Positions 36,543 to 47,219 of a stretch of 64,000 nucleotides of DNA are shown here, piece by piece; within the stretch, counting starts at the first letter, position 1; every line of letters begins with the position of its first letter. The stretch spans positions 29,871,277 to 29,935,276 of the forward strand of contig NC_063259.1 of assembly GCF_019578655.1 (NCBI RefSeq), written 5' to 3'. A model generated the notes under the pieces. It did no database searches. It saw only the letters and a list, made by a program, of their open reading frames with translations, and was not told where the DNA came from. Both the position numbers and the translations under genes were made by a program. This DNA comes from Ricinus communis. Its lineage: Eukaryota; Streptophyta; Magnoliopsida; Malpighiales; Euphorbiaceae.

Positions 36543-36583
36543 TGATAATAGGAATATAAAGGTGCTCCCTTCCCGATATATGT
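36543..36583 (+). repeat. 41-bp exact direct repeat, copy 2 (in FAR1 remnant)
   Basis: Identical to 36144-36184 and displaced 399 bases downstream into the C-terminal tail, where this peptide is not expected. It implies a recent copy, conversion or template-switch event. Confidence 0.95.
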
Positions 36584-36829
36584 CTGTTTGGGGACCAAAA
36601 ACTGAGTTGTTATCCCAAGGGAAAGAAATATAAAGGACCAGATTATATCTTCCATTTCCATTTGTTGTTCGAGTATCAGGAAGCTCATGAATTGAGTTAT
36701 AGACAAAGGCAGCATCCATCAGCAGATGCTGCATTCTATGAGATCAACATGGTCAATAGTATTAGTGGTGGTCCACCCCCTGCTTCAGATACCGTCTCCA
36801 AAACCTTATTAGCAAGCAATTCAGCTTAA

Positions 36830-37236
36830 TTTATTGAGTGATTAAATCAAAAGTATTATTATTTTTAAATAGTAACCGCCCTATTTATTGCAGCCATGGG
36901 TCCATTTCAACTAACCTATTATTCTTTTTTGCCCGCATGTATATAAAATTTTGGAAAAGCCCTTTTCATTATTGTTTGGCTCCAAGCTGAGGCAGGTGTA
37001 AATAATACGGGGGAGTGGCTATTTGTTATTGCCATATCACTTTCTCAAATCTTCCAAGATTTTACTCCAAAATCATTAACACGGGGAGCAGTCTATTAGT
37101 ATCATCTTCCATATCAAAATGCCTTGTGGGCTATGGAGACGTTGGATAATTTCTCACCCACCCACTGTCTGATAAACTATAGTTGCCGAGTAATATTACT
37201 CGAGAAAAAATAGAGCTGTTTAAAATAATACAAATT
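36830..37236. other. Spacer between FAR1 remnant and copia C
   Basis: No feature was recognised. It ends at AAATT, the target duplication of element C. Confidence 0.5.
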
Positions 37237-37498
37237 TGTTAAAGAAAACAGAAAATAGGCAGCAACCTTTTGGTCTCAGAAGAGGTTGCTTATGCAGACC
37301 TCTCATCACTGACCAAGGAAAAAGGGAGCATCCTTTCCTGCAAAGCATGAAATGTCACTTTCACCTTTTTTTCAAAATTCAGAAGTGTCTGTTAGAAAGA
37401 AATTTAAGATCTTAGCATGTATATAATTTCATCTCAAGTTGTAAAGAACTCATAATACTTGTACATTCAAATTCATCACAATTCTATAAAATTCTACA
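37237..37498 (+). repeat. 5' LTR of copia element C
   Basis: It starts TGTTAAAGAAAACAG and ends AAAATTCTACA, next to the tRNA-Met primer site. It pairs with 40067-40340. Confidence 0.92.
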
Positions 37499-37566
37499 TG
37501 GTATCAGAGCTGGTTTAAAACCAGTCATCATCTACCCCATCATTAACTCAAAATCAAGCCTTAAAA

Positions 37567-40088
37567 ATGGCTCACTCAGAAACCACAAAAAATCACAAAC
37601 ATTGTACTTCGAGGCAGTCAAAATTATTTTGAGTGGTCAAAATCTATTTCCATTGCCCTCAGCGGCAGAAAAAAATTAGGCTTCATCACTAGAAGTAAAC
37701 AAAAACCAAAACCTATAAATCCAGATACTCCAACAAAAGAAGAACTGGACAAGATGGAAGAGTGGCAGATAACTGATTACCAATACCATGGAAAGCTAGA
37801 TTTCTCGACTCTGCATTTTAATGGCGTCATCAAAGAAAATCTAAGAAAAAAATGAAGGGCCTTATAGGAAATAAAATGGCCTCTCTATCTTCATAGTCCT
37901 CCCAAGAAATGTCTTGTGTCAACCACTCCCACCCCTGGCATGCTCATGCATCAGAGATTTGGGCATCCCTCCAATACCGTCCTAAATAAATTATTATGTT
38001 ACAATTTAAACTCTAGTGATTGTGATGTGTGTAAATTTTTCAAACACACACGATTGCCTTTTTTCTTGTCTTCAAACATGTCAGAAAAACCTTTTGATTT
38101 CATTCATTCTGATGTTTGGGGACCTGCCCCCGTTACTGCCTATAATCATTTTAGATATTTTGTCACTTTTATTGATGATTACTCTCGCACTACCTGGATC
38201 TATTTATTAAAAGAAAAAAATGAAGTTTTTTTACGATTCCAAGAGTTTTTTAATTTTATCAAAAATCAGTATAATGCAAATTTAAAATTTTTTTGCTCTG
38301 ATAATGGTACGAAGTGCGTAAACCAAAATTTTTCTATTTTCTTTAAACAACATGAAATTTTGCATCAAACCACATGTGTTAATACCCCATAGCAAAATGG
38401 TGTTTCTGAATGTAAAAATCGATATCTTCTCAATGTCACTCGCACCCTTCTTTTTCAAAATAATGTCCCTTCCATATTTTGGTCGGATGCTCTCTTAATT
38501 GCCACCTATAGTATCAATCGATTACCTACTGTCACCTTAAGGCACATGAGCCCTCTAGAAGTTCTCAAAGGTCGTAAAATAGAATTAGGATATCTTCGGG
38601 TCTTTGGCTGTGTCTGCTATGTCCATATCAAGCGCCAGCATAAACTATACAGAAGTTCTATCAAAACCCTCTTTCTAGGATATTCCTCCACCCAAAAAAG
38701 GTACAAATGTTATGATCCTGTGACCCATAAAACCTATGTCTCTCGCAATGTCAGTTTTGTCGAGAATGATCCCTATTACACCATTCCCACCAATGTTGAC
38801 TTTACCAATGGTCCTCCCCCCTCTTTATTTCCGCTTAACTCTGATTTCCCTCTTAGCAGCTCGGAACAGGATTCTCAGCTTCAGGGGGAGTCCCCTCCCG
38901 TCTCCAGGCTAATTCCTTCAGGGGGAGACAATCCTACTCCAGAAGCTCAATCTCAAGAAGTAATAGAAGAAGCAATTGTCTTAAGAAGATCTACTCGACA
39001 AACTAAACCCCCTATGAAATTTAGAGACTATGCGTCTCATATGGTAACATACCCAATTCAGAATTTTATTTCCTATAATGTCTTATCTAATCAATACCGC
39101 AACTATTTATGTTAGATTTCCAACCACGTTGAACCCACAAACTTCTATGAAGCCAACACTGACCCCACATGGTGTAAAGCTATGGAAGAAGAACTTCTTG
39201 CTCTAGAAAGGAATGAGACATGGAGTATTATTTTTCTTCCACCAAATAAAAAATCCGTGGGATGCAAGTGGATATACAAAATCAAGTTCAACAGTGATGG
39301 AACCGTTGAAAGATACAAGGCAAGACTTGTAGCCCGAGGCTTCACGCAAACCTATGGAGTTGACTATCAAGAGACGTTTGCTCTAGTAGCCAAAATGAAT
39401 ACAGTCAGAATCCTTCTCTCAATAGTAATCAATCAAGGCTGGAATCTATTCCAAATGGATGTCAAGAATGCCTTCTTACAAGGAAACTTAGAAGAGGAAG
39501 TTTACATGAAGCTACTTCCTGAACATAAGTCAACCTCAGACACTTCTCTAGTATGTAAACTAAAGAAGGCAATCTATGGCCTGAAACAATCCCCGGGAGC
39601 ATGATTGGGCTGGAAGTTGTGACAGGAAGTCAACCACTGGTTTCTATATCTTTGTCGGAGGAAACTTGGTGACATGGAAAAGCAAAAAATAAAGTGTGGT
39701 TGCTAGATCAAGTGCTGAAGCCGAATATCGTGCAATGGCATCCATAACTAGTAAACTCATTTGGATCAAACAAGTCCTCAAGGACATAAAGATTGAAAGC
39801 AAAGAGCCTATGAAAATGCATTGCGGTAATTAAGTTGCCCGTCACATAGCGTCTAACCCAGTATTTCACGAGCGAACTAAGCACATTGAAGTGGACTGTC
39901 ACTTTATCAGACAAAAAGTCCAAAAAGGAGAAATTGAAACACCTTATATTAAGAGTCAAGATCAGTTAGCAGACATATTCATAAAATCTCTTGACAATCA
40001 GAATCATCACTCGATTCTCAGCAAGATGGACTCGATAAACTTATTCAAACCCACCTTAAGGAGTAATGTTGAAGAAAATAGAAAATAG
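37567..40088 (+). pseudogene. Gag-Pol remnant of copia element C
   Basis: A gag fragment (37567-37855) is followed directly by the integrase zinc domain (MHQRFGHPS, 37916 on) and core (38100-38760), which has an in-frame TAG at 38390. The linker continues to 39115. The RT N-terminal part (39182-39604) has KWIYKIKF and [13 protein letters not shown], then stops. It joins at about 39605 to RNase H (DSD-like, then ARSSAEAEYRAMA near 39705), ending near 40088. The YVDD catalytic segment and the protease are absent, so two internal deletions happened. Confidence 0.9.
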
Positions 40089-40340
40089 CCAGGAATATTT
40101 TGGTCTCAGAGGCTGCACAAGCTAGGTTGCTTGTGCAGATCTCTAATCACTGACCAAGGAAAAAGGGATCATCCTTTTCTGCAAAGCAGAAAAAGTTACT
40201 TCCACCTTTTTTCCAAAATTCAAAAGTGTCCGTTAGAAAGAAACTCAAGATCTCAGCATGTATATAATTCCATCTCAAGTTGTAAAGAATTCAGAATACT
40301 TGTAACATTCAAATTTATCACAGTTGTATAAAATTCTACA
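40067..40340 (+). repeat. 3' LTR of copia element C
   Basis: It starts TGTTGAAGAAAATAG and ends AAAATTCTACA, preceded by a decayed purine tract (CTTAAGGAGTAA). Confidence 0.92.
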
Positions 40341-40657
40341 AAATTTAACTATCATCTAATTTTATAATCACAAAATACCACTGTCCCGTTCAAGATCGGA
40401 GGCTGCCCTGTTGCAACTTACAGGTCAATGCATAGCATTTTTCTGCAAATACCAATATCACCAAAAGTGTTTTGATTTGCGCCAATATTAAAATAATAAA
40501 AGGGCTCTCTTTTCTCATAATGCATTTACACCTGTTTGTTTGATTATATCGCCTTAACATTATTCCAATTCCAAGAAAACAAACAAACAAACAAATAGTA
40601 TATTCATCCATCTCTCTCTCTCTCTCCTAATCGCAATCAAAACGGCTTCTGCAAAAA
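40341..40657. other. P450 promoter and leader
   Basis: It contains no other gene. A (CT)n run at about 40610-40626 lies in the probable leader, 32 bases before the ATG. No clear TATA box was seen. Confidence 0.45.
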
Positions 40658-42269
40658 ATGCTCCATCTCTTCTCCCTTACTTATCTTCTTCCTCTGCCCA
40701 TTCTCGTAGTCATCCTCACGCAGATAATTAGCTTTATATCTTCAAGAAGACAGCATCTTCCTCTTCCTCCCGGTCCTAAGCCATGGCCTATCTTAGGCAA
40801 TATTCTTCAAGTTGACAAAAAGCTCCATATCTGTATAGCCAACTTTGCCAAAGTATATGGTCCTCTAATTTCACTAAGGCTTGGTAATCAAGTCCTTGTT
40901 GTTGCATCAACTCCTTCTTCAGCTGCTGAAGTTCTCAAGAATCACGATCGTTTGCTTTCTGCAAGATTTATACTTAAGGCAATTCCATCAGAGTCTCACA
41001 TCCTTGAACGTGTAGCTATTGTTTGGAATCCTGCTTGTAATGATCATTGGAAATCGCTCCGTGCCTTGTGCAGGACTGAGCTTTTCTCTCCGAAAGCAAT
41101 TGAATCACAAGCCATTCTAAGGGAGAAGAAGTTGGCAGAGATGCTGGAATTCTTGATTACCAAACAAGGACAGGCGGTCAATGTTGCTGAAGTTGTTTTC
41201 GGTACTATTTTCAATACTATTTCTCATCTTTTATTCTCAACAGATCTAATTGGCTTTGAAAATCAAATTGGTGGAGTCAAAAGCTTGCTATGGAGCATGA
41301 TGGAGATGGCCACTTCTCCAAATATAGCTGAATTTTATCCTATTTTAGCACCATTGGATCCTCAGGGGCTTAAAAGAAAGATGACAAAATGCCTTAAAGA
41401 AATGTTTGGCGTGTGGGAAATATACATCAAAGAAAGAAGACGAACACATGATCATGATCATGCAGCTCCCAAAACAGATTTCTTGGACATTTTCCTTTCA
41501 AATGGATTCGATGACGACCAAATCAATTGGTTGGTTATGGTATGCAAACGAGTCATACATCTTTTCTTTTCTCGTCTTAAAGGGTAATAATTGTGAGCAT
41601 TTACTGATAGACAATCCATTCTTAATTTCTTGATCTCTTTCTTTTCTTTTTTGGTTGCAGGAATTGCTGAGTGCAGGCACAGACACTACTAGCACAAGTG
41701 TTGAGTGGGCAATGGCCGAACTTCTCAAGAACAAAGAAGCCATGAAGAAAGTACGTGAAGAGCTAGACAGAGAAATCAACAAAAATCCAATAAAAGAATC
41801 TCATGTTTCTCAACTTCCATATCTAAATGCATGTGTGAAGGAAACACTAAGATTACACCCTCCTGCTCCATTTCTCATTCCACGCCGCGCTACCGAGAAT
41901 TGTGAAGTTATGAATTACACCATTCCAAAAGATTCACAGGTATTAGTGAATGTCTGGGCAATTGGGCGCGATCCATCTGTTTGGGAAGACCCGTCTTCGT
42001 TTAAACCTGAAAGATTTCTTGGATCTAGTTTAGACGTAAAGGGTCATGATTTTGAGCTAATACCTTTCGGATCAGGAAGGAGGATTTGTCCAGGTCTACC
42101 AATGGCTACAAGGCAACTATCATTGGTTTTGGCATCTTTGATACATTGCTTTGATTGGTCTCTTCCAAATGGTGGTGATCCTGCAAAGGTGGACATGACC
42201 GAAAAGTTTGGCATAACATTGCAGATGGAACATCCTCTGCTCATTATTCCCAAACCAAAACTATTATAA
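40658..42269 (+). CDS. Cytochrome P450, A-type clan 71 (CYP80/CYP76-like)
   Basis: A haem monooxygenase anchored in the ER membrane, of the clan that modifies alkaloids, terpenoids and phenylpropanoids. Two exons (40658-41539 and 41661-42269), phase 0, 496 aa. N-terminal membrane anchor about residues 4-27; proline hinge LPLPPGPKPWPILGN near 35-50; I-helix oxygen-binding AGTDTT at about 299-304; K-helix ExxR (KETLR) at about 355-358; PERF near 410-413; haem loop PFGSGRRICPG with the ligand cysteine at about 437. All key residues are present and no damage is seen. The sequence resembles proteins annotated as N-methylcoclaurine 3'-hydroxylase-like (CYP80) more than typical CYP76, but the substrate cannot be told. 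A decayed relative lies at 32.3-33.5 kb. Confidence 0.95.
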
Positions 42270-44478
42270 ATTCGAGATTGCCTTTGTTGTAAGATCATCA
42301 GTTTATCCATCTGGCATTGTCTTAGCTATTAGTATTACGTAAATGCCCCTCCTTTTCTTTTTCTGCATAAGTAATGTAATGGTTATACGGACTATACTAG
42401 TTGTTAGCAGATCTCGTTAAGATCGTTTCTTTTTGTTTTTCCTTTCAAAAATATCTTGTCTCAAATCCCAATAATGATTTATCAAGGAAAATAAAAAAAG
42501 GAACCCCAACAATGGGAAGCACGTGTGTAATTCAAAATTACATTAACGAAGATCATAAATATTTTCATTAATTTATTGTCACTTTCAATTATAAAAGAAA
42601 TCATATTCATATCTTTAGATGTGGCTTTTTATGGTCTTTTTTTCTTTTGTTGTATTTATAACATAGCGTAGTTAAATGGGTCTTTTTTGTTTTATGGTTA
42701 CGGGTTCAATGTCGGTTGTTGTCCTTTTAGTCTTTTTACAGTTGCTGTTGATATGCAAATCTATTATACGATGGCGTTACGTCGGCCTTGGCTGAGTCTG
42801 TGTGGTCCGACTTTTTCACCAGGTTTGGCCCTTTGGGGTGGCTTTCTTTGATGGCTACTGATGGGAGGAAGAAGAGGATATTGGGATGGTGAAGAAGATC
42901 CAAAGGTGGAAGCAATTTTTTATTCTTAATATCTAATGGACTTTCTTCACCACAAGTGATAGATCTAAAACTCTCTGGCAGAGGATGCTCCTTGATGATC
43001 AGAGAAGGGAGTTAATCTTCTTTCACTTGGGTCCTAATCTTCCCTTCCTTTTGGTGGGTGAGTGTTTGGGTCCTTTGGTACAACCATATTTTTCATACGC
43101 CAGTTAATGAGTCTCTGCTCCAGGTGCCTTGTGTTGTTATAGTGGTGCTGGTAGAGATAGGATTTTCTATAAGAAAGAAGAGTTTAGAGGCGTCTTTGTG
43201 ATTTCATAGTCTATGTAAACTTTTGGCCTGAGTTGTACATGGGCTTTGAGTCTGTTCTTCTTATTTCAATGGGTATTATACCCTTTAATTTTTTTATTTC
43301 AATATCAATTTTTAATAGATATATAATATTGCAGAATTATCGTCGACCTCAAAGGAGAAGAAGAGAATTATTATATTTTATTTGTGACATATAAAATATA
43401 AACTTAAATGATATAATATGACCAAAATATTGTAATTGGTAGAAGGTGGCGATTGATTGACTAAGTTGCTCTGCAATCCGATCAGAAGAGTTTTAGAAGA
43501 GACCAGGAATGAAATATGGGAGGCAATGTTCATCTTCCCAGTGACGTAGGTTAGTGAAATATTGAATAGATTATGGAGTCTAAAGTACGCGGGTGTCTGC
43601 TGTGTTGGATTCATTGTAGCAGAGGCAATCAGAATTATAGCATTAAAAAAAGAAAACTGAAGGTGAACGAAAAGAGCTCTATTCCAAAGGTGAAACACAT
43701 GCTCTATTCCAAATGAAGGGACGTCAATCAATTCGAAGGAAGGGTTGGGCAGTCGTAAGGCTTATTGGATCCAACAACGACGAACTTGATATGATTAATT
43801 AATTTATTTATTTATCTATATGATATATTAATACATTACATTAAATTAATTATCTCAAGTTACTATTTTCACATTGGACTTCAAAACAAAATACTACTCC
43901 TGATGTTAAATAGTATTCATAAGGTATTAATGTTTTCCTCATAGCAATCGCATGCTTCTGGTCCACTTGAATCTACTCTTAGAGTATTCGCAGTGATGTT
44001 TTTTATTTTAAAAAATATTATTTTTATAATAAAATATATATTAAGAAATATTAACATTATAAAGAGTAAAATATTTTATTTAAATTTAATAGATTTTTAT
44101 ATTTTATTTTATATCTTGCTTTGATTTTTATAAGAATTAATAATTTTAATAATTTTAATTTTATTTTATTTTTAATAATAAGAAAATAAGGATTACGAAT
44201 ATCAATTAAATCTAATGCATAAAAATTTATAGTGCATTTATTAAATATAGAATAGAGAGCCAAATTGACTCTCTATTTTAAATTTAAAGAATAAAAAATG
44301 TATTAAAATGTCATTTTATGATATGATTTTTTAACATAAAGAGTTTGACATATATAAAAAGTGTATTAGAAATATTCTTAATATGCCCAAGTTAAAAATA
44401 ACAAGAAGGACGAGAAAACAAAATTTGTCTTTTAATTCTCAATCATTCAAACGCATGTTTGGTTCGACTGATCAATAC
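42270..44478. other. 3' flank and spacer, with a less AT-rich island
   Basis: After the P450 3' UTR the region is mostly spacer. From about 42640 to 43300 base composition is more balanced, with runs resembling decayed coding sequence (for example a frame near 42800 reading FTRFGPLGWLSLMATDGR), possibly the 3' end of an old retroelement. I could not assign it. 43800-44478 is very AT-rich. Confidence 0.4.
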
Positions 44479-44877
44479 TGTGACATCCTAGCCTGGAGAA
44501 GCGGTCCAACGAGGGCGGAAAGTGAATGCTGGAGCAAATATAGGATTTCTGGACAAAAAGCGGTTTCTGGCAGGCTTCTAGGGTGGCAACATTCTAAGGT
44601 ACGGGGATACATAAATGAATCCAATTGCACATTGAAATAGGGCGGAGAATGATTGATAATATATATGTAAAGAGTTGGAACTAATCACATAAAGTGCTTT
44701 TTGGTTGTTTGGCTATGGAGTTGTAGGAACTCCAATGTTAAACATGTTTGATTTAGAGAAATTTCAAGATGGAGGACCTCTTGGAAAGTTCTCGAACCCG
44801 CCAAAGGGACAAAACCGCGAAGCCAGTGAGGGCCAAAGTGGACAGTATCTCATGTGATCTCGTTTCAGGTCGTTACA
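44479..44877 (+). repeat. TRIM LTR copy 1
   Basis: 399 bp, from TGTGACATCC to CGTTACA, bordered on the left by AATAC and on the right by the primer binding site. Confidence 0.9.
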
Positions 44878-44948
44878 AATGGTATCAGAGCAGGACCCCT
44901 CTAGTAGATGTGTGGTTTGAGGACGAACCATGCGAAAGATAGTGGGCA

Positions 44949-45336
44949 TGTGATAGCCTGGCCTGGAGAAGCGGTCTGACAAGGAAGGAAAGTGGACGCC
45001 AGGGCAAAGATAGGATGCCTGGACAAGGAGCGGCTTCTGGCATAGCAGCACTCTAAGGTACGGGGATATATGAATGAATCGAATTGCACATCGAAATAGG
45101 GCGGAGAATGATTACTAACATATATGTAAAGAGTTAGAACTAATCATATAAGGTGCTTTTTGGTGTTTGGCTCTGGAGTTGTAGGAACTCCAATGTTAAA
45201 CGTGCTTGATTCAAAGAAATTCCAACATAGAGAATCTCTTGGAAAGTTCTCGAACCTGCCAAAGAGACAAAACCGTGAAGCTAGTGGTGGGCCAAAGTGG
45301 ACAGTATCTCATGTGATCTAGTTCCAAGTCGTTAAA
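44949..45336 (+). repeat. TRIM LTR copy 2
   Basis: About 388 bp, from TGTGATAGCC to CGTTAAA, where the final ACA has mutated to AAA. It is slightly shorter than its neighbours because of a small deletion near 45040. Confidence 0.88.
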
Positions 45337-45407
45337 AATGGTATCAGAATAGGATCCCTCTAGTAGATGTGTTGTTCGAGGACGAACTAGGCGAAAGCTA
45401 GTGGGCA

Positions 45408-45806
45408 TGTGACAGTCTGGCCTGGAGGAGCGGTCCGACGAGGGCAGAAAGTGGACACCGGGGCAAAGATAGGATGCCTGGACAAGGAGCGACTTCTGGC
45501 AAGCTTCTAGGATGGCAGCACTCTAAGGTATGGGAGTACATGAATGAATCAAATTGCACATCAAAATGGGGCGGGGAATGATTGATAACATATTTGTAAA
45601 AAGTTGGAACTAATTACATGAGATGCTTTTTGGTTGTTTGGCTGTAAAGTTGTAGGAACTCTAAAATTAAACGTGCTTGGTTCAGAGAAATTCCAGAATG
45701 GGGGACGTCTTGGGAAGTTCTCGAACCCGCCAAATGGATAAAATTATGAGGTCAGTGAGGGCCAAAGCGGACAATATCTCATATGATCTGGTTCTCGATC
45801 GTTATA
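45408..45806 (+). repeat. TRIM LTR copy 3
   Basis: 399 bp, from TGTGACAGTC to CGTTATA, followed by AATAC, which matches the base run before copy 1. Confidence 0.88.
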
Positions 45807-45811
45807 AATAC

Positions 45812-46483
45812 AACCGATTATTGATGGCTAATAAATTAACCGTTTAGTAAAATTTTATTAGCGATTCTGTTAGTATGTTAAATGACCATTGATGATATAA
45901 TTTATGGTTAAATATATTATGTTGTATTATATTATATTCAATAATATAAATTAATAAAAATAGCATATAATGATAAAAAAATATTATAACTAATATCTTT
46001 TAGCTCAATTGTATAAAAATTATTTTAAAAATAGAACTTTAAATTTAAATTTTATTAATAGAAATTTTTAAATTTCAAACATCATAATTATAAATATTAT
46101 AATTATTTATCTATTAAGAATAATTATTAAAAATAAAAATTATTTATATGATATCAACTTAAAGTAAGTTATTATTAATAAATTTTAATAAGAATAATAG
46201 TGTCTAAATAAATAAAAAATCAAATCAATTATCAACTAATAAAAAAAGCTTTAAAATAGAGCTAATATAATCAACAATTGATTTTGACTAAATAAGGTCT
46301 ACACTGTTGTTTCTTAAATATTTACCAAACGCTTTAATACAGTTGTTTAGTGAAAAACAACTATTAGCTGAATCAAATCTCTAAACCAAACACCCTCTCA
46401 ACAATTTCTTATCAATGTTTAGTATAAGCATGTGGTTCATAATTTTGCTTACATCTTTTGCCAGTGATAGATTCATTGTTAAG
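45812..46483. other. AT-rich spacer
   Basis: No gene or mobile-element end was recognised. It lies between the TRIM array and the candidate MITE. Confidence 0.45.
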
Positions 46484-46485
46484 TA

Positions 46486-47219
46486 AGGAAAATTATAAAT
46501 TTAGTTTTTTCATTTTTTCATTTTTTTCTATTTTGATATTTAAACTATACTTTTATTTAATTAAATATTTGAACCATCTAAAATTATTAAATATATTGTC
46601 TCTAGCCGATTTTATAGTTTAAAGTGCTTATTTACTTATTTTGAATAATAAATTGACTTACACACCCTTCTTTAAAATAATATTATAGTTCTTTTCTTTT
46701 CTTTTTCTTTTCTTATCTTTATCCATTTTCAGTGCTATTTTTTTAAAATCTTATTTGTTTTTCAAAATATTAAAAAATAAAAAAAAATTATTTTATTTTT
46801 CTCATTTATTCAAACAAAAATTAAAATAAAAAATAATATCATTCATTTATTTTTTTATTCTTATACATTTACCTCAAAAATAAAAATATAATATATTCTT
46901 TAACCTAAAAACAATAAGAGAAAAAAAAGATATTAAATATTCTAGAAAAATAATTTTTAGAAATAAAAAGATAATAAGTAAATTTATTTTTAAAAAATAA
47001 AAAAAATTATTCCGAAAAACTTTTAGTAAAGTATAAAAAATAAAATAAAATAAAATAAATAATAAATAAAAATGAATAAAAATAATTGAGTCATTTCATA
47101 TGTAAAATAAGTTAATTTGTGAAATCAGTAAATTAGTGAATTCAGTATAAGAGAATTATTTAAAATTAAAATAAAAAAGAAATTGAAAAGTTAAAATATT
47201 AAATTTATGATTATCCCTT
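46486..47219. mobile_element. Candidate MITE with imperfect terminal inverted repeats
   Basis: The left end (AGGAAAATTATAAATTTAG followed by T-rich DNA) pairs with the reverse complement of the right end (AAGGGATAATCATAAATTTAA, then T-rich) over roughly 45 bases with mismatches. TA dinucleotides flank both ends (46484-46485, 47220-47221), as in Stowaway/mariner MITEs. There is no coding capacity and the interior is extremely AT-rich. Low complexity makes the match less decisive than for the hAT element at 54.3 kb. Confidence 0.5.

Larger units (their letters stand above)
35310..36829 (+). pseudogene. FAR1-related (FHY3/FAR1-like) pseudogene
   Basis: FHY3/FAR1 proteins are transcription factors descended from Mutator-like transposases. 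Visible here are: the FAR1 DNA-binding domain (EHAYNFYKYARLVGFSVRKD, RKYTCSKEGYRR, then after a frameshift near 35660 DGKYRVTHFEAEHNHD), and the C-terminal SWIM zinc-finger region (CSCMKFENVEFLCSHALKVL near 36090-36140) with the conserved tail to TAA at about 36829. The central MULE transposase domain is missing: sequence jumps at about 35990 from the linker to near the SWIM finger. Reading uses three different frames and a TGA at 36379. An alternative ATG in another frame near 35303 starts a more family-like acidic N-terminus, showing a further shift near 35390. It is a dead or at most truncated gene. Confidence 0.85.
37237..40340 (+). mobile_element. Ty1/copia LTR retrotransposon C, internally deleted
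   Basis: LTRs lie at 37237-37498 and 40067-40340, with target duplication AAATT at 37232-37236 and 40341-40345. The primer binding site TGGTATCAGAGCTGG follows the left LTR at 37499. The LTRs differ clearly more than those of element B (roughly a tenth of positions or more by eye), so it is older. Only 3.1 kb remains: protease, part of gag and most of RT are gone. Confidence 0.95.
44479..45806 (+). mobile_element. Tandem miniature LTR retrotransposon (TRIM-like), three LTRs
   Basis: Three copies of a 390-400 bp unit (TGTGACA... to ...CGTTACA) alternate with two 71-bp spacers. Each spacer starts with a tRNA-Met primer binding site (AATGGTATCAGAGCAGG; slightly mutated in the second) and ends in a short purine-rich tract (AAAGATAGTGGGCA). 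The whole array is bounded by the same 5-bp sequence, AATAC, at 44474-44478 and 45807-45811. This is the organisation of a non-coding TRIM element that exists as LTR-int-LTR-int-LTR. There is no coding capacity; movement would depend on enzymes from other LTR elements. The LTRs are longer than in most described TRIMs. Confidence 0.9.

Noticed and set aside
44764..45408. Minus-strand ORFs that look like a repeated small protein family
   Set aside because: They fall inside repeated TRIM LTRs and repeat only because the LTR repeats; no start/stop structure is conserved across the three copies.
44474..45811. Possible CRISPR-like or satellite array
   Set aside because: The repeat unit is about 400 bp with a 71-bp spacer carrying a tRNA primer site, and only three units with one target duplication: an LTR element.
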